Virus record (IMG/VR): IMGVR_UViG_3300031997_000007
Span: 1 to 64,000 of that record
Reading direction: 5' to 3' (one strand)
DNA from: a virus
DNA: 64,000 bases
A model generated the notes under the pieces. The model had not been told where the DNA came from. It made no database searches and was given only the letters and a program-made list of their open reading frames with translations. This document shows, in pieces, positions 1 through 8,488 of the stretch (position 1 is its first letter; every line of letters begins with the position of its first letter). A program made the position numbers and the translations under genes.

Positions 1-765
1 TATATATTATTAACAGAAAATCAAGCACATTATATTTCAAATATTGATGCAAAAGAGTATTTGAAAACAAAATGTCAACATACAATAGCCAATGATATTA
101 AACTATATCGTGGAATGCCTTCAAATGATGAATACCAAATAGGTAATGCAGAATTTAATACCCCTAGAAGATCCGCGAATACAACTAATTATTCAACTCT
201 AATCGTTGATAATTCACCTGAATGGCAACCATACCCTAGAAGATCAAAAAGTTATATTTGTACCACAGAATTACATTATGCAAAAGGATATGGTAGTGCA
301 TATAGGGTTTATCCATTTGATACCGCAAATATTGGTATATGTACGGGTTCAGATTTTTGGTATAGTTTTCCTGCTCTTAAACAAATTGATATTTATGATA
401 TAGATACCTTTAATCTGGAATTAGATCAGATTTTATTTTATCTGTACAATCAAACACGTCGTAATGATACAACATTTGATAATATTAAAAAAGGATGTGC
501 AGTTGTTGATCAAGTACTCGATTCCGTTAATTATGAATATAATCATCTAACAAATAAACTCGATAGACAGGATAAAATAGTACTTAAAACATTTACATTT
601 AATAAAAGACCAATGTTACAAGGCATAATGGATTTATTATCTCCACTCAAAAACAGATTCAAACATGCTAAGATAACTCAATTAACATCATTACCTAATG
701 ATATTGAGGTATGGACAGATTCACCTTGCATATTTGAACTTACTAATACAGGAAAAATAACATGA
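1..765 (+). CDS. Putative packaged ADP-ribosyltransferase-like protein, copy 1 (5' partial)
   Basis: The frame is open to the left edge, and the first residues read YILLTEN. Alignment with the next gene (MKFSQYIQLTEN) shows that only about five residues are missing, so the true start lies just outside the window and a TTG at 61 is not the start. The protein is a tandem paralogue of the following gene. It has an early YRG motif, a PRRSKSYIC motif, a GYGSAYRVYP block and a C-terminal EVWTDSPC. The order R...S...E resembles the R-S-E layout of ADP-ribosyltransferases; that is inference, not a proven match. The N-terminus resembles the capsid-targeting leader of T4 internal proteins, with LLTE as a possible gp21 cleavage site. 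The last base pairs overlap the next start as ATGA. Confidence 0.6.
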   Translation, partial: YILLTENQAHYISNIDAKEYLKTKCQHTIANDIKLYRGMPSNDEYQIGNAEFNTPRRSANTTNYSTLIVDNSPEWQPYPRRSKSYICTTELHYAKGYGSAYRVYPFDTANIGICTGSDFWYSFPALKQIDIYDIDTFNLELDQILFYLYNQTRRNDTTFDNIKKGCAVVDQVLDSVNYEYNHLTNKLDRQDKIVLKTFTFNKRPMLQGIMDLLSPLKNRFKHAKITQLTSLPNDIEVWTDSPCIFELTNTGKIT

Positions 766-1538
766 AATTTAGTCAATATATACAATTAACAGAAAACGCA
801 TCACACGAAATTAGTTCGTATACTGCTAAACTAATGATACATGAAAAATGTAGTAATATAATAACAAAAGATTGGCAAATATATAGAGGTGTGCCTTCAA
901 CAGCAGAATATATGTTTGGTAGTGCAGAATTTAGTACTCCTCGTAGATCTGCACATACTAGCAATTACACTACACTACTCGTTGATAATGATCCTGCATG
1001 GAGTCCATATCCTAAAAGGTCAAAGAGTTATACATGTGTTACAAATATAGATGCTGCAGAAGGATACGGTTCAATATACCGAGTATACCCATATAACGGT
1101 GCTAATATTGGAATATGTAGTTCTACAGATTTTTGGTGGAGTTTTCCAGCTTTGCTTAATACAGGTATACACACTGTCAGTCAATTTAATAGTTACATTG
1201 CCACTATAATTCGTAATTTAATAAATCGTGAACATACTGACGAATCGTTTACAACATTAAGTACAGCGTGTAATGAAGTTGATCAATTTCTTATTGCTCA
1301 TAATTATGATTATAAATCAATACATTCAGTATTACCTGATATTCAAGATGAGCCTTTTAATTTATTAATGCAACTAACCATCAATAAAACACCTATGTTA
1401 ATTGGATTAAGGGAATTATTAAATCCTACTAATAATAAATTTAAACGATGTACATTATCTAATACTAAATCACGCCCATTACCTAAAAATATTGAAGTAT
1501 GGACAGATTCACCTTGTGTATTTAAAAAAATTAGTTAA
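762..1538 (+). CDS. Putative packaged ADP-ribosyltransferase-like protein, copy 2
   Basis: 258 residues, translationally coupled to copy 1 by an ATGA overlap. The start MKFSQYIQLTEN closely resembles the T4 internal-protein leader (MKTYQEFIAEA type), and LTE is a plausible prohead-protease cleavage site, so packaging into the head and injection into the host are inferred. The body carries YRG near residue 46, a PRRSAHTSNYT stretch, PKRSKSYTC, EGYGSIYRVYP, STDFWWSF and a C-terminal EVWTDSPC. These blocks are shared with copy 1 and fit the R-S-E order of ADP-ribosyltransferases such as T4 Alt, but the overall family is one I know only as an uncharacterised phage protein. The function is therefore a hypothesis; the paralogy and leader are seen directly. 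Confidence 0.65.
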   Translation: MKFSQYIQLTENASHEISSYTAKLMIHEKCSNIITKDWQIYRGVPSTAEYMFGSAEFSTPRRSAHTSNYTTLLVDNDPAWSPYPKRSKSYTCVTNIDAAEGYGSIYRVYPYNGANIGICSSTDFWWSFPALLNTGIHTVSQFNSYIATIIRNLINREHTDESFTTLSTACNEVDQFLIAHNYDYKSIHSVLPDIQDEPFNLLMQLTINKTPMLIGLRELLNPTNNKFKRCTLSNTKSRPLPKNIEVWTDSPCVFKKIS

Positions 1539-2670
1539 TAAAAGGTACAAATATATCAGGTATAATATTTGGTAATTTATATTTTTTAGTTAAATTTTCT
1601 TTCCAAGATATTGTTTGTAAATTTGTATGATGTCCACATAATTCAGCAGGTACACTATTATAAAAACACCATTTAACTGGTACAATATGATCAGTATGGT
1701 GCATATCATCAGTTCCAGCCATTCCAATTAGGTAATTATTGGGATTTATAATATCATTATAACCTCGTAAACTAATTTTTGTATACTTTTTAACTTGTGT
1801 TCTATATATTAACCATTCTGTTGCTGTCTTAGTGTATTCTAATGATCGTAGTCTACCATAATGTAATCTGAATGGTTGTCTATTTTGATCGGCACATTTA
1901 GGACATTTACCATAATGTGCTTTTATTCTACCTGCACGAATTTTCGCACCTGGAAACGCGTTCCATTCATGCCCACAAGTTAAACATTTCATTAAATGGT
2001 GTTTAGCAGCACCATTATACGGTTCTAATAATTTAATACCTTGTGCTAATAATCTATCCGGGTATGTATTATCTATTTTTCGGTTACTTTGATGTTGTTT
2101 AAGGCAAGTCGGACACGGATATTCTAAATTTAACTTAAAATTGAAAACACCATTAAATATTGTATTGCATGTTAAACATTGAAATTCATGCACATCATCT
2201 CTATGTGTAAATTTACTAATAAGTTTAATGTTGAGTTGTTTCATTTTACTGATATAACTATCTGTTAACTCAGTTATTAAACCTTTTTGTGAATGTTTTC
2301 CACATTCTGGACAGGTAGTTTGACCTCTATCGTATCTTCCCAAATTAATATCATGTGTATGACCACATTCAACTCTATAAACTTGTATTTTTAGAGGATC
2401 GCTATATTCTTGAATTACTTCAATACCTGCTAATTTAATTCGTTCAATAATCTCCTTATATATATCAAGCGTCTTTTGATGTTTACATGTTGGACATCCA
2501 TTTGAGTTAAATTTTGCAAAACCTGATAATTTAGCACTAATAGAGGGACCGTCATGAATATTGCCACAAGTATGACATATATAATGATACTTTTTAGCAG
2601 GTCCAATAAATTCACCTACTATTGATAATCCTATATTATTTAACTTTTCAATATATGTTAATTCTGACAT
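1531..2670 (-). CDS. Zinc-ribbon HNH endonuclease (free-standing homing type)
   Basis: 379 residues. The N-terminal two thirds hold repeated CxxC zinc-ribbon pairs (CHTCG, CPTC, CPECG, CLTC, CPTC, CLTCG, CPKC), a pattern used for DNA recognition. The C-terminus carries an HNH nuclease core: HTDHIVPVKWC, then HHTNLQTISWKENLTKK. This domain plan matches phage-borne homing or homing-like HNH endonucleases. The gene sits convergent to the tandem cargo genes, overlapping copy 2 by 8 bases at the 3' end, and downstream of the capsid gene terminator. It has its own minus-strand host-type promoter (2702-2730), so it looks like an independently expressed insertion. Confidence 0.8.
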   Translation of the reverse strand: MSELTYIEKLNNIGLSIVGEFIGPAKKYHYICHTCGNIHDGPSISAKLSGFAKFNSNGCPTCKHQKTLDIYKEIIERIKLAGIEVIQEYSDPLKIQVYRVECGHTHDINLGRYDRGQTTCPECGKHSQKGLITELTDSYISKMKQLNIKLISKFTHRDDVHEFQCLTCNTIFNGVFNFKLNLEYPCPTCLKQHQSNRKIDNTYPDRLLAQGIKLLEPYNGAAKHHLMKCLTCGHEWNAFPGAKIRAGRIKAHYGKCPKCADQNRQPFRLHYGRLRSLEYTKTATEWLIYRTQVKKYTKISLRGYNDIINPNNYLIGMAGTDDMHHTDHIVPVKWCFYNSVPAELCGHHTNLQTISWKENLTKKYKLPNIIPDIFVPFIN

Positions 2671-2701
2671 TTTAATTTAGTTGCCATTTAATAAAAATTA
2701 T

Positions 2702-2730
2702 ATTATAATGTATCTATATCAAAAATGCAA
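2702..2730 (-). promoter_or_regulatory. Sigma70-type promoter for the HNH gene
   Basis: On the minus strand TTGCAT (2730-2725) is followed by a 17-base spacer and TATAAT (2707-2702), 32 bases before the HNH start. It lies between the capsid gene terminator and the HNH gene, giving the latter its own, probably early, transcription unit. Confidence 0.7.
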
Positions 2731-2763
2731 TAACTGAGGCTACGAAAATGAAAATTAAAACAT

Positions 2764-2788
2764 AAAAAGACCACATTAAAGTGGTCTT
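2764..2788 (-). terminator. Intrinsic terminator after the major capsid gene
   Basis: Perfect 8-bp stem AAGACCAC/GTGGTCTT (2767-2774 with 2781-2788) and a 6-base loop. Read on the minus strand it is followed by a T-rich run (CTTTTTATG), so it should stop the gp23 transcript, whose gene ends at 2817. Confidence 0.85.
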
Positions 2789-2816
2789 AATATTCAGTTA
2801 AAAAATAACTGCGCTC

Positions 2817-4184
2817 TTATGCAAGAGACATCGCAGATACGTTGATTTTTGCGAAGTAATCCGGGCTATTTCCGAGCGATGTTTGCTGATGTGTAAAAGT
2901 TGCTTTTCCATATCTTGTCATCAATGAAACAACTGGTTGGAAAGTTGTAGGATTAATAACAACACCAGATGACATTAATGGGATATAAGGGCAATAGAAG
3001 TAACCAGTATCAGTTTCTCCATTTCCACCTTTATAACCAACTAAGATTGTGTCATTTCCTGAACCACCAACGTTAGTTGATTGAACATTATTCCACAAAT
3101 AGCTGTAAACTTTGATTGTACCGTTCAAAGTACCAACAAGCATAGTGTTTGTAGGTGATTTGAATGAACCTTCAGTTGCTGGAGCCCAAACTGATTTATT
3201 AGCTGTTTGCAAGACTGAAACCATCATTGGAGAAACAACAATAAAGTTGCCTGCACCACGACGGGTCTTGCGCGCAATTTCGTTCGCTACATAATTGATT
3301 ATAACACCTAAGTTAGCTAAACGATCACCAACAAATGTTGGACGATAATAACCAGGCGCTCCAGGTACAGAGCCATCAAATGCTGCAACAGTACCAGCTA
3401 ATGATAATAAATCGGTTATAATCTCATTGTCAATTTCTTGGATAATTTCTGTTGACAATGCTTGTGTCATTTCATTTTCGATATCTAAACCATGTTGTGA
3501 TTGGATATCTTGCATTGCTTCAATTGTCCATCCAGCTTGTAATTTACGTGATTTGGCTTCAACAGCTTGGCTGATGATTTCAACTCCCATTTTACGACCA
3601 CCTGAACCTTCTAACCAAGAACCACCACCACCGTGTAATGAACCAGCAGCACCATATGGACCAACAGAAGCAGAATCTAATGCAGATCCCCAACCTTGAC
3701 CATTTGCAGCACCGGTAATATCACCAGGACCACCGAAGCCTGAAGCTCCAGGTGCTTGAGCGGCATCAGTAGAACCAGAATAGAAACGACGAATATAGTT
3801 GAAGTTACCAAATGCTTCAGGATCAACTGAAGGATCAATATCTGCAATACCATTATCGATTGAACTCAATGGACCTGCACCGGTAATTGGCTCATTGTAT
3901 TTATAACGCATTGTGTAAACAAGACCAACCGGACCTGTCATAGGTTGAACACCAACGATTTCAGTAGCGATTGTACCGGGAATGATACGTCGAATCATCG
4001 GGATTAAAATTTTACGGAAACCAGCAATCGAAGACGTATCTACCGACCCCGTTGATGCTGTTTCTGCCAAAATCTGATTTTTTTGGTTTTCAAGTAATGG
4101 ATCCACGATTTTTTGTTTGCGTGCATCCAATCCTTCTAATAGAGCGGTTTTAATCTCGCCCCAATTTTCGAAAAGTTCATTCAT
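2817..4184 (-). CDS. 23: Major capsid protein (gp23 family)
   Basis: 455 residues, shorter than T4 gp23 (521) but with the same landmarks: an MRRIIPGTIATEIVGVQPM block near residues 63-82 that parallels MVRRAIPNLIAFDICGVQPM of T4, VEAKSRKLQAGWTIE, IEIENEM-like and IDNEI blocks, RRGAGNFIVVS, and VGYKGGNGETDTGYFYCPY. It forms the hexamers of the prohead lattice. The N-terminal scaffold-binding region should be removed by the gp21 protease; ILAE at residues 38-41 followed by TAST is a good cleavage site. A strong ribosome site (AAGGAGT) precedes the ATG, a TATAAATA late promoter lies at 4224-4231 and a terminator follows. Confidence 0.95.
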   Translation of the reverse strand: MNELFENWGEIKTALLEGLDARKQKIVDPLLENQKNQILAETASTGSVDTSSIAGFRKILIPMIRRIIPGTIATEIVGVQPMTGPVGLVYTMRYKYNEPITGAGPLSSIDNGIADIDPSVDPEAFGNFNYIRRFYSGSTDAAQAPGASGFGGPGDITGAANGQGWGSALDSASVGPYGAAGSLHGGGGSWLEGSGGRKMGVEIISQAVEAKSRKLQAGWTIEAMQDIQSQHGLDIENEMTQALSTEIIQEIDNEIITDLLSLAGTVAAFDGSVPGAPGYYRPTFVGDRLANLGVIINYVANEIARKTRRGAGNFIVVSPMMVSVLQTANKSVWAPATEGSFKSPTNTMLVGTLNGTIKVYSYLWNNVQSTNVGGSGNDTILVGYKGGNGETDTGYFYCPYIPLMSSGVVINPTTFQPVVSLMTRYGKATFTHQQTSLGNSPDYFAKINVSAMSLA

Positions 4185-4223
4185 ATTTGTAACTCCTTAA
4201 TTATTCAAATGTTTATTTAATGT

Positions 4224-4231
4224 TATTTATA
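4224..4231 (-). promoter_or_regulatory. T4-type late promoter of the capsid gene
   Basis: Exact TATAAATA octamer on the minus strand, 40 bases upstream of the gp23 start. The gp55 sigma factor encoded in this window is the expected reader. Confidence 0.85.
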
Positions 4232-4240
4232 TTAACTGGA

Positions 4241-5164
4241 TTAAATTCCAGCAAGACGTTTGTAATACGACGTAGTCTGTGATGTTGTCACAGCTTGTTC
4301 GTCATATGTTTCTACAAGTGGGTCAGTGTTACCAGTTTTAACAACTGTAGTTTTATTAGCAATACTTTCAGTTAATGAAGGTTTTGTTGCCTTTTCATCG
4401 GGTGTTTTTGGAGGTTTAACAGCATCGTTAACACCCTCTTTAATAACGCGGCTAATATAAGTTTTGTAAGCTTCTTCTAATTTTTCAGTAGCTACAGATG
4501 CTAATATAGTTTCCATAACATCACGTTGACGACCAACTAATGGTGATAATACACTTTCCATTTTAACTTTACGGAATAAACAATCTTTTTCACCTTTAAT
4601 ATTTTTGTAGTTCTTTTTTAACTTATCAATTTTAATTTTTGCTTCATGTAATTCACGTTCAGTTGTAGTTGCATCAACAAAATACTTACGATATTCAGGT
4701 AAAAACGATTCAAAAATTTTACGACCAAAATCTAATTTCTTTGCTTCGTGTAGATCTGTTCTTAATTCTTTAAATTCGTGTCTTAATCTCATTTCTAAGA
4801 AACTATCTAATTTATCAACCATTTGAACCATATCTGATTCAAGTTGTAAACCTAATGATTTTTTAGCTTCAGTTAATTTAACAGCATATTCCGCTTCTAA
4901 ATCACGGAAACTTGAAATGTCATCTTTTAATTCTTGTACTTCAGCTAACAAATATTCATTAACTTTCGCATCAATAGCTTCTATTAAAGCTTCTTTATCG
5001 CTTATCCATTGTTCACTTAATTCCACACGCACTTGCTCAGCGGTCTCAGCTTTTGTTGCTGTGATAACTTCACTTAATTGAATTTGGAATGCTTCTTCTA
5101 ATTCTTTTTTGCTGTCTGCAGATAAAATTTCAGCTTCAAGCAACTTTTTCAAAAGTTCATTCAT
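4241..5164 (-). CDS. 22: Prohead scaffold/core protein (gp22 family)
   Basis: 307 residues, highly charged and largely helical, with long coiled-coil stretches rich in E, K, L and A (for example residues 5-140), as expected for the main assembly core that is later degraded by gp21. The position directly upstream of gp23 is the T4 order. The C-terminus ends SYYKRLAGI, typical of T4-like scaffold tails. A strong ribosome site (AAGGAGA) precedes the ATG, and the gene has its own exact late promoter at 5232-5239. Confidence 0.85.
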   Translation of the reverse strand: MNELLKKLLEAEILSADSKKELEEAFQIQLSEVITATKAETAEQVRVELSEQWISDKEALIEAIDAKVNEYLLAEVQELKDDISSFRDLEAEYAVKLTEAKKSLGLQLESDMVQMVDKLDSFLEMRLRHEFKELRTDLHEAKKLDFGRKIFESFLPEYRKYFVDATTTERELHEAKIKIDKLKKNYKNIKGEKDCLFRKVKMESVLSPLVGRQRDVMETILASVATEKLEEAYKTYISRVIKEGVNDAVKPPKTPDEKATKPSLTESIANKTTVVKTGNTDPLVETYDEQAVTTSQTTSYYKRLAGI

Positions 5165-5231
5165 GTTATAATCTCCTTACCTTTATTGATTGTATACTTT
5201 ATGTATAATAAACTATCATACCAGATATCTT

Positions 5232-5239
5232 TATTTATA
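5232..5239 (-). promoter_or_regulatory. T4-type late promoter of the scaffold gene
   Basis: Exact TATAAATA octamer on the minus strand, 67 bases upstream of the gp22 start. It separates gp22 and gp23 expression from the small-gene cluster upstream. Confidence 0.8.
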
Positions 5240-5324
5240 CAATCAATATGTTAGTGGAGAACAAACAGTAAGGTACCACAGAAGCTGTGATGGTAGGAGG
5301 GAGTTATTTTTTATAAAACCGTTA

Positions 5325-5750
5325 TTACAATTTTTTTGTATACCTATTAAGCACACTTAAATCTATATAACCTGGTTTACTTTTAGTATGTTTTATTTGA
5401 TTTAATAATTCATCATTTGTTAATTCAAGACATGAATAATAACTATATTTTTCAGGTGTATTAATTGTTGTATCAATATAATCTCCGGAAGCTAATTTAA
5501 TCCATGCATGTTCGAGAGGTACTCCATGTACTATTATAAATCCTAATACATATTTTGCTGTTTTGTTTTTCTTTACAGTCATTTCTGCATTGTAAAAACA
5601 ATTTTTCATCCCATTATATCTACTTTTAATATGCTGAATATAAACTTGTTGTACATTAATATTCAAATTTTTGTACATACCTGCAATCATGTGAATTGTT
5701 GATAATTCATCTGATGATTCATGTAAATATTGTTTAAATGTAATCATCAT
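5325..5750 (-). CDS. Leader-bearing protein with possible Cys-His-Asp active site
   Basis: About 140 residues; two in-frame ATGs (5750 and 5747) are possible. The start MITFKQYLHE resembles a capsid-targeting leader with LHE as a possible gp21 site. The body has KNCFYNAEM, VHGVPLEHAWIKL and GDYIDTTI, giving Cys, His and Asp in the order and spacing of papain-like or transglutaminase-like enzymes. I do not recognise a named family, so enzyme activity is inference. The 5' end overlaps the preceding repeat-family gene by 17 bases, and it is the last gene of the head accessory cluster. Confidence 0.6.
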   Translation of the reverse strand: MMITFKQYLHESSDELSTIHMIAGMYKNLNINVQQVYIQHIKSRYNGMKNCFYNAEMTVKKNKTAKYVLGFIIVHGVPLEHAWIKLASGDYIDTTINTPEKYSYYSCLELTNDELLNQIKHTKSKPGYIDLSVLNRYTKKL

Positions 5751-6150
5751 ACCCGTAACCTTTAGGTTTATGGTTTATCGATGTTCTTGCTTGGTTATCA
5801 ATATATTTTTTATATGAATTATACAAAAGTGGATCAGTTTTTATGGTTTCTTCACCTTCTGGAAATTCATGATGTAAAATCTCTGTAGTGTAGAAGTATG
5901 ATAATTCAGCATCTTGTGCAATTGCCTCTTCACCTTCTGGAAATTTTCCTTTTAATACTTCAATTGCATAACAATATGCTTCATAAGGAGATTTTGTAAT
6001 AATTTTAAAACCTTTTGGATGTTGGGTTCTATATTTCCAGTCACCTAATTGTTTTGCTAATTGAATAGCCAAAAAGGGAATATAATCAGCTTGGTGCTCA
6101 TATCCAAGTAATAACGTACTATCAGTATAATAGTTATATAAGTTAATCAT
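5734..6150 (-). CDS. Repeat-family paralogue A (MINLYxYYT type)
   Basis: 138 residues. It begins MINLYNYYT, the signature start of seven genes in this cluster. The body carries the shared unit of about 25 residues, YxAYxYAxxVLKGxFPEGEEAI, seen twice (residues about 55-105). The repeat is helical and probably forms a solenoid, but no function is known to me. It overlaps the next gene upstream as ATGA, showing translational coupling, and its C-terminus (GYGYDDYI) overlaps the leader-bearing gene downstream. Confidence 0.75.
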   Translation of the reverse strand: MINLYNYYTDSTLLLGYEHQADYIPFLAIQLAKQLGDWKYRTQHPKGFKIITKSPYEAYCYAIEVLKGKFPEGEEAIAQDAELSYFYTTEILHHEFPEGEETIKTDPLLYNSYKKYIDNQARTSINHKPKGYGYDDYI

Positions 6151-6605
6151 AGTTTAAATATAATACCTAATTTACTCAAAAAACCCGTATATTTTGACCA
6201 AAAACCACCATCCATTATTACTGACTCACCTTTAATAAATCGATCATGTAATACGTCACGTGCATACCAATATGAGTAACATGCATCTGTTGCAATCATA
6301 TCCTCACCTTTTAAAAATGGACCATGCAATACATTTACAGCGTAGTAATAGGAATAGTCAGCACTTTTTCCTATTGCGTCTTCTCCTAGTGGAAATAGTC
6401 CGTTACCTAATATATACTTCGAATACTTATACGCAGTATCTGCATTCTTTGCAATACACCGCTCACCATTAGGGTATGTTTTATTAAATTGTTCGACACC
6501 TATATCACGAGCTAAAAAATAAGCAACTTCAGGCATAAAATTTACACGCTCAGTATATCTATATAATTCTACTGGTTTAGTATAGTAGTTATATAAGTTA
6601 ATCAT
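6147..6605 (-). CDS. Repeat-family paralogue B
   Basis: 152 residues, starting MINLYNYYTKPVELYRYT. It has three clear repeat units, each with GE(x)xI...YSYxYAxxVLHxxF, at roughly residues 47-125. Its stop overlaps the start of paralogue A and its own start overlaps the end of the upstream gene by four bases, so it is part of one tightly packed operon between the prohead protease and scaffold genes. Confidence 0.75.
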   Translation of the reverse strand: MINLYNYYTKPVELYRYTERVNFMPEVAYFLARDIGVEQFNKTYPNGERCIAKNADTAYKYSKYILGNGLFPLGEDAIGKSADYSYYYAVNVLHGPFLKGEDMIATDACYSYWYARDVLHDRFIKGESVIMDGGFWSKYTGFLSKLGIIFKL

Positions 6606-7072
6606 TTTTTAAGAATCCAAATAAATTTCTCATCACCAAAAAAATTACCCGTTGCTGTGTTATTAACTGTCCATCCATGCATTCTTGTATATTTTGATAT
6701 TAATCTTTGATATACACCTTTAAGTTTAGTATGTTTATCACTACAACCAATATATAATACATCAATATCGTACTTTTCAATAAATTGTACTAATGTTTGC
6801 ATAATTGCACTAAATATAGGAATAGCGTCACCTTTATTTGTATCTGTATCAACAGGTTGACCATCTACCATAGCAGCAAATGCAAAAAACCAAGTATTAT
6901 TTGTTATTATTTCATTAGATAATACAGAATGTATAGGATCATTTGGTTTCATTTTAATAAATTGCATTACATAATGTTCACCATGTACTTCAAAAACACC
7001 AAGATGCATCGAACCTTGTTGTGACCAATGCACTGAGGGAATTATACTTGCAAATATTTCTGTTATTTTCAT
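6602..7072 (-). CDS. Conserved phage protein, possible GNAT-like fold
   Basis: 156 residues starting MKITEIFASI. The middle has an FEVHGEHYVMQF strand pair, then WFFAFAAM, then GDAIPIFSAIMQTLVQFIEKYDIDVLYIGC and KLKGVYQRLISKYTRMHGW. The last part resembles the C-terminal half of acetyltransferase-like folds common in phage proteins, but no acetyl-CoA loop is obvious, so this is a weak fold guess. It is the one unrelated gene between paralogues B and C and is coupled to B by overlap. Confidence 0.6.
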   Translation of the reverse strand: MKITEIFASIIPSVHWSQQGSMHLGVFEVHGEHYVMQFIKMKPNDPIHSVLSNEIITNNTWFFAFAAMVDGQPVDTDTNKGDAIPIFSAIMQTLVQFIEKYDIDVLYIGCSDKHTKLKGVYQRLISKYTRMHGWTVNNTATGNFFGDEKFIWILKK

Positions 7073-7083
7073 TTATTAATCCT

Positions 7084-7626
7084 TTATAAATTTACATTAA
7101 ATGTTTTTTCATACGATTCTTTATATCTACTATTTTTAATTCTTAGTTCAGCAGCAGGCCATCGTTCTTTCAATATATCTCTAATATATTGAAATAATTT
7201 ACCATCATGATCGTAACCTTGTCCATGTAATAAATTATTTTCACATTCAGACCATCTACCTTTAATAATATCTTTAGCATACATGTATGAATATTCAGCA
7301 TCTTTAGCAATAACTGATTCAGCTTCAGGCCATCGACCTTCTATTACATAACGTGCATAGGTATACGCCGTATATGCATTTGATGCAATAGCAAGTTCTC
7401 CTTCTTTGAAGGAACAATGTTGTAATATTTGCAATGCATAATTTAATGAATATAATGGAGATTTTGCGATTATATGTTCTAACTTCTTACTTTTAAGTAT
7501 TTCACCTTTAACTTTACGAACAACTAAATATGAATACGCAAACTCAAATGCAAGTTTAGCATTATCTCCAAAATCAGGTACTTCTAATTCTTTAGGGGTT
7601 GTATAATATTCAAATACATTTATCAT
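7084..7626 (-). CDS. Repeat-family paralogue C
   Basis: 180 residues, MINVFEYYTTPKELEVPDFGD at the start. It has about four units of the type YxxxYAxxVIxGRWPEAESVIAKDAE. It is closest to paralogue D: both share ELEVPDFGD, AFEFAY/AFDFAYxYL and the C-terminal RWPxAExRIKNSxxKxxYEKxFNV, which marks a recent duplication. The start overlaps the stop of D as ATGA. Confidence 0.75.
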   Translation of the reverse strand: MINVFEYYTTPKELEVPDFGDNAKLAFEFAYSYLVVRKVKGEILKSKKLEHIIAKSPLYSLNYALQILQHCSFKEGELAIASNAYTAYTYARYVIEGRWPEAESVIAKDAEYSYMYAKDIIKGRWSECENNLLHGQGYDHDGKLFQYIRDILKERWPAAELRIKNSRYKESYEKTFNVNL

Positions 7627-8147
7627 AGTTCAACATTAAATAGTTTTTCATAAGCTGCTTTCCAAGGACTATTTTTAATTCTTGACTCCGCTTCAGGCCA
7701 TCTTTCTTTTATAATATTTTTTATATATAACCACAAATACTCATCTTGTGCCACTCGAGGACCATTAAGTAATACATCTTCTCCCATAATAAATCTATGT
7801 TTTAATACTCTAAATGCGTATTGAAACGTAAATAATGGGTTTTTTGCAATAACATGTTCTGCTTCAGGCCATGCATGTTCTAATACATGCCATGCATATT
7901 CAAATGCTCGTGAAGCAACCATTGCAATCATAGGTTCACCTAATTCAAACCTATCACGTAATATATTTACCGCATAATCACATGAAGCACTTGGTGATTT
8001 CGATATTATTTGTTCAATTTTTGAATTTCTAATGTTATACGGTCCTAAATATTCATATGCAAAATCAAATGCTGCTATTGCGTCGTCACCAAAATCAGGT
8101 ACTTCTAATTCTGTAGGGTTTGTATACAAACTATATACATTAATCAT
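7623..8147 (-). CDS. Repeat-family paralogue D
   Basis: 174 residues, MINVYSLYTNPTELEVPDFGD at the start. It has several units with FEYAWHVLEHAWPEAEHVIAK-like sequence and ends in RWPEAESRIKNSPWKAAYEKLFNVEL, nearly the same as C. It is coupled by ATGA overlaps on both sides. The C/D pair looks like the newest duplication in the cluster. Confidence 0.75.
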   Translation of the reverse strand: MINVYSLYTNPTELEVPDFGDDAIAAFDFAYEYLGPYNIRNSKIEQIISKSPSASCDYAVNILRDRFELGEPMIAMVASRAFEYAWHVLEHAWPEAEHVIAKNPLFTFQYAFRVLKHRFIMGEDVLLNGPRVAQDEYLWLYIKNIIKERWPEAESRIKNSPWKAAYEKLFNVEL

Positions 8148-8488
8148 AATTTTATATTGAAAAGATTTTCATATGGTTCTTGCATCATACTACCTTTTAT
8201 TATTTTTTCTCCCTTAATAAATCTACTTTTTAATATATCTTTTGCATACATCCAACTATACATTACATCTGTTGCAATCATATCTTCTCCCTTAGGAAAT
8301 GGACCATGTAAAACATTACGTGCATAACTTATAGCATAAAAAGCATTTGTAGATATTATATCTTCAACTAATGGAAACGGTTTTTTTAATACCTTATAAA
8401 CGTAATTATATGCAAAATGAACATCAGGATATTTACTTGGTGGTAGTAAATCCACAGGTTTAATATAATATTGATATAAATTAATCAT
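8144..8488 (-). CDS. Repeat-family paralogue E
   Basis: 114 residues starting MINLYQYYIKPVDLLPPSKY. It has three repeat units including YAISYARNVLHGPFPKGEDMI and YSWMYAKDILKSRFIKGEKII. The end EPYENLFNIKL is shared with C and D. It overlaps both neighbours in the operon. Confidence 0.75.
   Translation of the reverse strand: MINLYQYYIKPVDLLPPSKYPDVHFAYNYVYKVLKKPFPLVEDIISTNAFYAISYARNVLHGPFPKGEDMIATDVMYSWMYAKDILKSRFIKGEKIIKGSMMQEPYENLFNIKL

Noticed and set aside
2681-2709. Plus-strand promoter-like TTGCCA-17-TATAAT
   Set aside because: The -10 overlaps the minus-strand -10 because ATTATAAT is nearly palindromic, and downstream there is only a five-codon frame and the capsid terminator. The minus-strand promoter has a gene to drive.
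5265-5290. Hairpin ACCACAG/CTGTGATGGT between the scaffold gene and 5325
   Set aside because: Short stem with a bulge and no T run on either strand; too weak to call a terminator or RNA gene.
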